A stretch of DNA of 64,000 nucleotides from assembly GCA_022059125.1 (NCBI GenBank), contig JAEUWY010000001.1, forward strand, positions 2,356,001 to 2,420,000, written 5' to 3'. The stretch's first letter is position 1; every line of letters begins with the position of its first letter. This DNA is from Corynespora cassiicola (taxonomy: Eukaryota > Ascomycota > Dothideomycetes > Pleosporales > Corynesporascaceae). Below, piece by piece: positions 34,337 through 43,112 of the stretch. Made by a program: the position numbers and the translations under genes. Below the pieces are notes generated by a model. That model saw nothing but the letters and a program-made list of their open reading frames with translations, was not told the DNA's origin and searched no databases.

Positions 34337-36396
34337 CGCCCTCCCCTTTTTACCGCTGCGTGGGAATCAATTGGAGGGGGGACTGGAATGGTGTCGCATG
34401 GCATCACCATTCCATTGAGTGGACGGACGTGCACTTGCGAGGGTGGGGAGAAACAAGAGAGGGCCACCATCCACCATCCGCCGTCTATCCTCACTAGGCC
34501 TAGGGCTGGCGCTGGTCTGGGCTGGCAGCGAATGCCGTTATTTGACAGCGTTGGTGGCCGTTGGCGGAGCATCTACGGGGAAGGCGGGTTGACCGAGTTG
34601 ACGCTGACTGACTGACCACCGAAGGTTTTTTTTTTTTTCCTCATTTGGTTTGCGTCAGAGGTTATTGTTTGTGGTCCACGTCTGTCTGTCATATTCCTGG
34701 ATTCTTTGGGCTAATCGGCGAGGGAGGTAGGGATGGAAGGGGGGAGGGGGGGTACGGGAGCGCTTGCGTGCATGGCCCGAGTGGATGCTGTTAACTTGAT
34801 TCAAACATGATGAATGGGCTGCCAGGTTGACGTTTTGGCAGGGCTACTTGGTCTCTCTCGAAGATGCCTGCACCGTCGCTAGCAATGTCGCTCTATTGTC
34901 GAAAACCACTATTCGGATCTCAGATTGTGACTGGGCCAGTAGCAATTGCCGTGCGCAGTGGGGGGCGCGAAACCGGATCGTAGCCCAATAAGGGCGCTGT
35001 GCTCGTTATGGACACGGGAAGAGTCATGCGCGGGGTACAGATGCAAGCGCGGAGCTACCACTGGCTTTTCTGGTCGCTATATGGTCGGTGTAGGACCGTG
35101 CAGATGCAGCTACCGGGGGTTGAAGCTGAAGAGATTCAATGCGTTATGTTATATCATGGCTGTGCTGCTGGATGGCGTAGGAGAGATACGGGGCTATCTC
35201 TGCGCCCAAAGGTTATTTTGGTCTACGGACAGAGCCCAGGGTGACATGAGACGTTTGAGTTGGTCAGATGGCGAATTAATCTCGGCTTGAAGCTGGGGGC
35301 GCGAGTGGATCTAGTAGGGGTACCAGATGAGGTGGCAATCAGTGGTAAAGGAAGGTGCAAAATTTCGTCTTTGAGAGGCGGTGTGTCGATAAGGGGAAAA
35401 GAGTAGAAATCACATTAGCAAAGAGGAAGACTGGAGGGGCGCAGATCAGGAGAATGGAGTCTCGATAGCCTTGCGGTCAGAAATGCCGTGGGCCTTCGAA
35501 ACTTTCTAGGTGAGATCGTCATGAAGATGACTTGCGTGGCCCAAGTACGTACCTTACTTGAGCAACAAAGTCCAGCCACACGTTTGATCTTTGCTTGATG
35601 CTGCAAGCAGGGTCGAGAATGCCCTCACAACGAGTATCTTACCAGTGAGCTCTGAGGTAGTTAATCTTTCGTAATGAGATATACCTTCCTTTGGATCTAT
35701 TCTGCCTCTATCGTGTTGTTCATGTGTATGCTCCTGCTTTGAGTTGGCTTCTGTCACTCCTTGACCCCAATCATCAGCTTTAATCACCTCGTTTTCGAGC
35801 AGCGAAGCTACTGAGCTGCAGTCATATCGAAGTTCTGGTCCAACTTAATATGCATACAACGAAAAATTGAGTGCTGCGTGTGAGAAAAGGTGGCTTCACA
35901 GCTCAAACAGGCCTCTCAGTTGCTCCCTTCCGCTCCCTTCCGGTCTCTTTCTTTGCCATTACGAAGTTCTCTTGCCATTCCAGTAGAGACTGCCTTCATC
36001 TGTACTAGTTGACTCGATGTGAGTGCTCCAGACAACTATGCATAAGCTATAGGGACACTGACGTTCCAAGAATATAGACAATACTATCTGCCTTTTTTTC
36101 ACCTCCTAAGTAGCCCTTAATCTCGTCTCATTAGATATTCTACGGAATGAAACGCCCTTCACAGCCGGAAACAATACATGGGAGCGAGAATACATATATA
36201 TTTAGGTGGGAAAGAAAGATGGAACTCGATTGTTATCTCTACACTGAGATCAAATACAGTTGATGAACTGGGAGGCTGCAGCCTGATGGAGGTGGATGAA
36301 GCCTCAACGGGGGAGAGGGCACCTTGGTCCATCAAGAAATCAAACGTTTTCATCCTTCTCAGGGCTATCTTGTCCCTTTGATTTGGATTTACTTTT

Positions 36397-37587
36397 CTAA
36401 CTTGTCGAATCCCCAGAGATCGGATGTTTCCACTGCTGATATGTCACCCAGGCCTGGAACCCCGATACTCCAAGACTGAGAAGCCCAATCACGATAGCAA
36501 TCAGCACTCCAACCATAGTAACCATCATAACGTACCGCGATCCACTCTTCCTTTCGAGCCAAGTGTGGAGCTTTCCTCGAGGTGTTGGGGTCTGCAACTC
36601 GTCGTACAGCTCAGCGAGTCGAGCGCCAAAGTATGGATAGGAGCTTGCTACCTCACCTTCATCCCGATATCTGGCCGACTCATAACGAAGACAATCCTCG
36701 TCAAACTTGTGGCGCGATACCAACAAAGATAGAAGGGCATGAGATTCCCGCCCCGGTGGAAAGAGAATTTTGTGGATGGTGTCCAGAGTCTCAAGAACCA
36801 AAAGGCGAGGAAGAGTTTCCATACCTTTCTTCTTTCTCTCACTAGTTTCATGGCTCCACAGGAGGTACTCCTTCAAGACGGCAGTACAGTCGAAGACGTA
36901 CAGGATACCATGATTCTGATCCAGTTTGAGATGGCTCTTCAAATCGGAAATCGGTTCGAAACGTAATCCAAGTTGCTTCTTCAGGTTTGTAGCGGATATG
37001 AGTGATTTTATGTTGCGATGCTTAGAGGAGATCTCTCCATCACTGAAATATGGATGACTATTCATAGGGAATGACTCGATAATGAATTGGTTGGCGGTCA
37101 TGTCATTCCGCCATATGCAAGTTTCAAGATCGTATTCCAAAGCTTCGACCGATTGATAAGAGCAGGCGCAGTTAACCATATACAGTATTTTTCCGACGAT
37201 GTTGAATGCGCGAAGCCTATCGACTGCGGCCGGTAGCTTCCCCTCTTCCTGAGATCGCTTCGTGAAGTACTCGCGCATCAATTGAGCCCGGGCGGTGTCT
37301 GGATGCGATCGCATCAACTGAATGATGTCGATGATGTCTTCGTGCTTTCGTAGTGCTACCTCACTTGTGTGTAGCTCGGGCACGTACATGGCTGTGAGGT
37401 TCCTGTACCAGGCCCAGAATTTTCGAAGCCTATTTGCTCTGAACCATGGACATTCATGTTCTTTGCAATGTGGTTGTCCACTGCATTTCCCGCATAATTC
37501 CCATTCCCACAGAGCTCTGCCAAGATTCTGCAGCTGGACGTCGGAGCACTGCTGCAGGGGATATGCAAAGGATAGGTATTCATCCAT
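36397..37587 (-). CDS. Uncharacterised protein with C-terminal membrane anchor
   Basis: Intronless protein of about 396 aa. Start 37587 gives MDEYLSFAYPL; an upstream ATG at 37620 would add 11 residues. Residues about 26-43 hold closely spaced Cys/His (CGKCSGQPHCKEHECPWF), a possible metal-binding knuckle. The middle is mixed helical, with patches such as RKHEDIIDIIQLMRSHPDTA and TLDTIHKILFPPGRESHALL. Near the C-terminus TPRGKLHTWLERKSGSRYV leads into one strong transmembrane helix (about VMMVTMVGVLIAIVIGLLSL), with a short tail after it, so the bulk probably faces the cytosol. The ending closely matches an orphan family widespread in filamentous ascomycetes, which I recall as unnamed and without known function. 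It is head-to-head with the protease gene at 38098. Confidence 0.8.
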   Translation of the reverse strand: MDEYLSFAYPLQQCSDVQLQNLGRALWEWELCGKCSGQPHCKEHECPWFRANRLRKFWAWYRNLTAMYVPELHTSEVALRKHEDIIDIIQLMRSHPDTARAQLMREYFTKRSQEEGKLPAAVDRLRAFNIVGKILYMVNCACSYQSVEALEYDLETCIWRNDMTANQFIIESFPMNSHPYFSDGEISSKHRNIKSLISATNLKKQLGLRFEPISDLKSHLKLDQNHGILYVFDCTAVLKEYLLWSHETSERKKKGMETLPRLLVLETLDTIHKILFPPGRESHALLSLLVSRHKFDEDCLRYESARYRDEGEVASSYPYFGARLAELYDELQTPTPRGKLHTWLERKSGSRYVMMVTMVGVLIAIVIGLLSLGVSGFQAWVTYQQWKHPISGDSTS

Positions 37588-38097
37588 GATAGTTATATGG
37601 TTTATGATGCACAAAAGCAAAAGCTTTACTTTCTATATGGGTCAAGACGAGTGATAACGAAGCTGATTCCAAGACTGAAGGTGATCAATCATGGTGGGGT
37701 AGCATGAACACGTGCAGGCCCACGCTGAGCTGAGGTTCGAGAAATTATGCGAGGCTTGGCTGCATTTTCCGGTCAGCTCGCTATGAATTGCGCCTAAATC
37801 ACTCCAAAAGACACCACCGACTGTATTCTAATGAAGAATGTCATCTTGGGGCTTCAACAGAAGGAGCGATCATCTTTCATAGAGGTGAACACTCCAATGA
37901 CGTTACATGTACCCTACGCACCTTTGACACCTACGGGATGTAAGCTCACTGTCTCCTCAGCCGTATGATATTCGTCTTGGCATAATTGTCTCACACAATA
38001 TGTGCACATTTAGAACGTAATGAAAAGTCTCAAATCAAGGTGATCACCTTTAGAAAAATCATCGCCACTCTGATCTCAAAAGGCTGCTTGGCGTATC
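37588..38097. promoter_or_regulatory. Divergent promoter of the membrane protein / protease pair
   Basis: A 510-bp interval between two divergent start codons. It is AT-rich, and no gene or defined site is visible. Coordinated expression of the pair is inferred from the arrangement. Confidence 0.5.
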
Positions 38098-39779
38098 ATG
38101 GGCGACTCTGGTTACAACAGCCTTACAGGCAGCGTAGAGGGAGATAACGAGAATCTCAACAACCAAACCTCCAAAGTCTGTGCTGGGAAACAGGAAGAAG
38201 CAAGTCCACCTGCGACAAATCATAAGCTGAAGAGATTTGAGAACCGCGTCGACGAAACGATCTTGAACCGATCAAAAGACATCATCGAGCGACTTAATGG
38301 TCCCTTGGTAGAGAAGATATATGGAAAACGCGCAGCGCGTGGATCAATAGCTATGAGATTGATCATGCTTGGCCAGGATGAGTCAGATGCGAAGCCATAT
38401 ATCGTCATCTTCTGTGCAGAAAAATTCCATCGGAAGGTCAAGAAGTTTCTTGGGGCAGACTTCGCCAAGTCAATCTATCGACCAAATGACCAAAGTCAAG
38501 TCTCATTCGAGTTTATCATCGAAAAGCCTCTGCGGTTTACGGCAAGCGAAGACACGATAGATGTCAGATTCCTGGAGTCTCATGATATGTGTTTAGCAGA
38601 TGGAATCACTATCAAGGTGAAACAAGATGCTCACAATTATTTCGCAACTATGGGATGTCTGCTCAAGACGACAAACCAAGATGATTCTACAGCAATTCTT
38701 GGGCTGACTGTGGCCCACGTTGTCAATCAAGTCGGGATTCTATCTTATGAGGACGAAGATGGCGAAGGTGATTCAGACACAGACATGGAGTCCGAGACAG
38801 AAAGTCTGTCCGATGACTCCAGTGCTGTTGGTGGGTTCTTGGCAACCAACAGTTTTAACCTTCAACCTGACCCGCCGTTTGAGAAAGCCATGTATACCGT
38901 AGGAACTCTTCAGAGACAACAACCCTGGTTACCATTAGGTTTCATTGAGCTTGGAACTCGACCGGAATCGCTTGTCCGAGATTGGGCTTTGGTTAATATC
39001 TTTCAAGAATTCTGGGATCATCAAGAGCGTTTATCCCAAAAAACTAACTACCTAAGGAGATGGGACTTGATACCCGCACCATCCGAATCTTATAAATCCG
39101 GGCAAAAAGTCACAATATTGAGACCTAAAGATTGGCTATCGGGAAATATTTCTCGCTTCCCGGCTGTAGTCCAGCTTCCAGGAAGCAAAACGTCGGTCGG
39201 GGTATACACGATTCATTCACTGAGTGACGGTAGGTCACCCAATTTTTTGGCAAGATTCGACTAAATCACGTATAAGGGATGTCGCCAGGTCTATCAGGCG
39301 CCTTGGTGTTTTCGATTCAGAGCAGCCCTGAGAAGCGTGAAGTATTTGGGCATGTCATTGCGGATGATGTGTATGGTGACATCTATGTTGTTCCAATTCT
39401 TGATACATTGGAGGATGTAAAGAATGCACTTGAAGCAAAAGACGTCACCTTGTCCTCAGGTTCGGATGTTCGATTTGTCTGGAACGGCAAGCAAAAATAC
39501 GAGTGGCAAAGAAATGAGATTGATGAGAGAATTAGAGAAGACAACGAGATGATGCAGGACGATTGGATCATACCGGATGAATGGAAAGTGGAGATGGATG
39601 GGATGATAGCAGTAGATAAGGTGACTAAAGAAGAAAAAGCAGTGGCAGACGAGGAAACACTACAAGACGAATGGGACATTCCGGACGAATGGATGATACC
39701 GAGTAAAGAGACTGTATCAAAGAAGGCGGAAAACCACTGCGTTGTATGTAACGCTAATCACGAGGCCCCACATTCTTGA
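38098..39779 (+). CDS. Trypsin-fold serine protease with orphan N-terminal domain, 2 exons
   Basis: Protein of about 544 aa. Exons are 38098-39229 and 39277-39779, with a 47-nt intron just before the active-site serine. Residues about 45-165 form an orphan domain (ILNRSKDIIERLNGPLVEKI, KPYIVIFCAEKFHRKVKKFL) like those I recall in other unnamed fungal proteins. The protease part has His207 in GLTVAHVV, Asp295 in VRDWALVNI and Ser384 in PGLSGALVF: the H-D-S order of the chymotrypsin fold. An acidic insert (about 217-243) lies between His and Asp. No signal peptide or membrane segment is seen, so it is probably cytosolic. The acidic C-terminal tail repeats a W-x-IPDEW motif twice and ends in a Cys/His group (CVVCNANH). 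A pseudo-enzyme is possible, but all three residues are present. Confidence 0.75.
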
Positions 39780-40397
39780 TGGTTACAAAATAGACATGCC
39801 TACAGTTTGTCCTTTTTTATTAGTCTCTGATGTACAAAACCTTTTGTTCCTAAGTAATATAGAGAGTTAACATGTAGGTGATCAAAATCGTTCTCACTAT
39901 TTAGTACTTTATAATTACTTTCTGTTACTAGGTGCTCTCTGTAGCCTTTCAAGAACATCTAAGTTGCATTATGTAGAAAGCGCGATAGCGTACTTTGCAG
40001 CACATCTGCTTGTTCTTTTAATTTTCTCTAGCATTAAAATTAGCAAATCTATGAAATGTTGCTTCTAGAAGAGCTGAGTGAAAAAAACGCGAATTAGGGT
40101 GGTGGAACTTATGACGAACAAGGCTGCATGGAAGAGTGATTGTTGTCCCAACACGGTTTAGGGCGCGATCACCTTCGAAGGTTAGCAAGCGCTTGATTTT
40201 TTGATGCACTATCTCGCTCTTAAATTATATGGCGGACATCAAATACAACTATATAGTGAAGAGTTATTTATTGATTCAATGGTGGTTGCAGAAAGAGCTA
40301 ATTGAAAATTGGAGGATGGCTTAAAAAATTCGAGACTTCCATTCTGTTATGTTGCGAGCATGTCCTTTATCAAGTACTAATCCAAGGCCAGAGTAGC
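39780..40397. other. AT-rich intergenic
   Basis: No gene recognised. The AT-rich composition continues into the degenerate dioxygenase. Confidence 0.5.
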
Positions 40398-41186
40398 CTA
40401 TTTTGCTAAAAAAAAAAACACTTGTCTGAACCGCCTGCTGGGGCCGCTCTCGTTCATATAAGAGATACCGTGTGGAACCACAGCATCCCACCCACCAAAA
40501 TATAAGCGTAGCTTCCAGTAAATGCCAAAGGGTTTATTTCGGTCCTCATTGATCCATTTCATATCTGCTAGCATCATGCACAAATAGTCGTAGAGTGTTT
40601 CAAACTCCATCTGTTGACCTTTAGAATCAACTGAGTTATACTAGAAGGTCTAGAGCACGTACATCATTGCATGTAGCGCAGCTGCTCCATGGACGTTTAC
40701 TGCAGCACTAATAATATTAGCAATTTTTCGCTAGTGGTCCGACTTATAGTACCGAATAGCATAGAAAGCCCTTTCGTCTTCGGTTCCCGTAAAGGTGATA
40801 AATAAAGTGATATTCTCTGGCCTCTAATGCATTGGTGGAACATCAGATCAGCAGTTTCACAGCACAGTAGATGCATATTTCGCCAGCAGACGAAGCCCAA
40901 GATCTTCACCCAGCTGTGCCAGAGGACTACTCAATTGACAAGGTAGCTGTAAAAGGATTTCGGTCTCATTCCCCCAGATATAGCCGTTGGCGAAGAACGT
41001 GATAATAGCATAGGCTCGTCGTTTATATGGGACATTCAAGTCCTCCACGCTCAATATTAGCAGAGTTTCTACCTTTTGGCGCAGTATATGAGGCTGAACC
41101 GCTTCATGTAGCTCTGGCTTGCATGTAAGATCCTCATAGACGGCATGACTTGCTGGAAAGATGGTTGCAAGAGGCTGATCAGCCAT
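40398..41186 (-). pseudogene. Truncated indoleamine 2,3-dioxygenase-like gene
   Basis: Four exons can be joined in phase (41186-40861, 40821-40753, 40707-40659, 40610-40398) to about 218 aa. RRAYAIITFFANGYIWG and the following LPCQLSSPLAQLGEDLGL, TFTGTEDERAFYAI, and YWKLRLYFGGWDAVVPHGI match the N-terminal two-thirds of fungal indoleamine 2,3-dioxygenase, a heme enzyme opening the tryptophan ring. The frame then ends in FFFLAK and a stop. The conserved GGSxxQSS segment and the C-terminal part with the proximal heme histidine are missing, and the sequence beyond is AT-rich and unrelated. The first intron has weak ends (GTGAAA donor). It is most likely an inactive relic; a diverged short form is less likely. 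Confidence 0.65.
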
Positions 41187-42484
41187 GAATCCGTAGCCAA
41201 CCGATATATCAAAGAAGGAACCGATAAAAGAGGATTTATTTATGGGTAAACAAGGTATTAAACAAGAACATGAGCGAGTTCTGGGTGTCTATTCGTGCTG
41301 GTCATGTACGCTTCTTATGTTTTAAAGAATATCAATTTGAGGTGAACCCATAATTAAAAATAAAGATAAAACTAAGGCTGATGATCATAGCAATTTCTGT
41401 TCACCTTTGTTTCCAACTACATGAGAGGTCCATATACAATTTTCTTGCCTTTTAGCCACCAATATCACCGTCACAAATGAGTCTTAGAAAAAGCGTGTAC
41501 GAGATCAAATATAATTTGGAATTCCTAGGTAGATATCGATTTAGCATGGCACAGAAAAACCCAAGAGTAGAGAAGTCACTATCCATCTGCGCCGCCAAAA
41601 ACGGCGGGCCAAAACGGCGTATAGCCCCACGTCTCCACACGCACTACCACCGCCTTCCAAGGCATTGCCGAACCTCATCAGCCAGAATGAAAGCCTTTCA
41701 ATTGTTGCGGAGGCGGGGAGCGCAAAGATGCCACGTCGCTGGCAAAGTGGTGATGGGTATGGCACTGTGCGGACGCAGCGCAGCAGGAGTACACTTGCTG
41801 CTGCTGCTGCTGCTGCTGTTGCTACGCCCACTACCTCGGCCCCGGGAGGCGAAGATGAAGAAGAAAAAGAGAAGAGTGCAGATACAGCACCACCTCGGAT
41901 CTCGATCGTCCTGGTGGGGTGGGTCGTACCCACTCAAGGGGCTTGGGGCCCAAGGGCGACATGTGGGATCGGATACTGCTCCATCTTGTAGGTTAGATGA
42001 AGGTGTTTTTCATTATAGGGGAGGGGGGGAGCTGTGTATCTGTTCGCTATACTGCAAGACGTGGGGGCCAAAATGGAGGCTACGTGTAGGTTTCTAGTGG
42101 TTGCAAGGATGTGGGCCAGAAGACGGGTAGGGTGGTTGGGGGCTTGGAGGGGATGGGTAGATGGCGATTTGAGTGGAATGGAGATACGGCGAGAGTCTCG
42201 ATTGAGATGAGTGATTGAATATGGTCTCCGTATTTTTAGTCGGAGATAATGTATTCATTGGTATGTAGAGAGGCAGATTGTGTGATTACACTTGATGTTA
42301 TCTGCGCTTTTGTGTGGCGCCAGTGCCAAAAAGGCGCAAAGGAGAATTGAGAACTCCGGTATCGTTTTCCAGCCAGACGGTCAGCCAGCCACCTGGTCTT
42401 TAATCCAAACGCCCGCCCATATGCCGCTCGCTGCATTCATTAGAAGTACATAAGAAGTGGTGGTGGTCGAAGAAGAAATGAAGA
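41187..42484. other. Intergenic with a CTG microsatellite
   Basis: No gene recognised. A (CTG)n run at 41796-41818 gives poly-Leu, poly-Ser or poly-Ala open frames that are artefacts. The sequence turns from AT-rich to GC-rich here. It includes the 3' region of RMP1. Confidence 0.5.
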
Positions 42485-43112
42485 TTAAGCGTCCCGTTCA
42501 ATGACCTCTCCTTCGTCCCAGTGGTCTTCGTCCAGAAGGCCACCGAATTCTTCGGCCACGCTGCCTTCGTCGACGCTGGTCAAGACGGCGCGCATGTCCT
42601 CGCTCCCGATCTCTTCATACAGGCTTGTAATGCCTGTAATCCTACAGATCCTAGCGGTGCATGCCATGAGGACGAGGCCAAGCACCGCGAAGGGGCCGAC
42701 GGCAACAAGCTGTGTAAAGTGCCTTGTTGACGTTAGCTTTGCGCCCCAGAACTGAAGCGTATTCGATCACTTACAAGTACCACTGGTGGATGCACTTCTG
42801 ATCCCAGAAGCGCAGGCGCAGCTCGATCTTCTCAGCAAGGGCGGACTTCTTGGTGGTTTCGAGCTCATCTACGAGCATGCCAAGCTGTTTGCGGAATTGG
42901 TGAAGCGACTTGAACCAGTGGTTCCGGCGATGCTGATTGCGGTTGCGGGCGAAGAGGCGGTTGAGAAGCTCGAGGATGTCGCTCAGGGCCTGCTTGTCGC
43001 GGCCCGAGGCGCTGAGGAGTGGCTTGGAAGAGATCTGAGGACCCGTTTTACCGGGATCCATGGCAGAGGGGCCGCCGATGGCAATGGGCTGGAGCGAGTT
43101 GACGAGAGCCAT
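42485..43112 (-). CDS. RMP1: RNase MRP protein subunit RMP1-like, 2 exons
   Basis: Nucleolar protein of about 191 aa, a predicted subunit of RNase MRP, which cuts pre-rRNA in ITS1 and trims some mRNAs. Exons are 43112-42775 and 42722-42485; the 51-nt intron has donor GTAAGT, and acceptor AACAAG is the one that keeps frame. The signature RNRNQHRRNHWFKSL, then an amphipathic stretch (FRKQLGMLVDELE), and the hydrophobic VAVGPFAVLGLVLMACTARI match the RMP1 core, in which an R-N-K/R-N-Q-H-R box and an F-A-x-LGL-x-L helix are typical. The C-terminus is acidic (EEFGGLLDEDHWDEGEV). The length fits the family. Confidence 0.82.

Larger units (their letters stand above)
27321..36396. other. Gene-free downstream domain of the WOPR gene
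   Basis: About 9 kb with no recognisable gene. It is GC-rich and repeat-rich to about 34.9 kb, then turns AT-richer up to the membrane-protein gene. Open frames here are low-complexity shadows of repeats. Several ACGTACCT/AGGTACGT elements and CATGGC arrays occur (see findings). Confidence 0.5.

Noticed and set aside
41477..42097. A 206-codon frame with a long Leu run
   Set aside because: The Leu run comes from the CTG microsatellite. No domain, and frames on the other strand are equally long.
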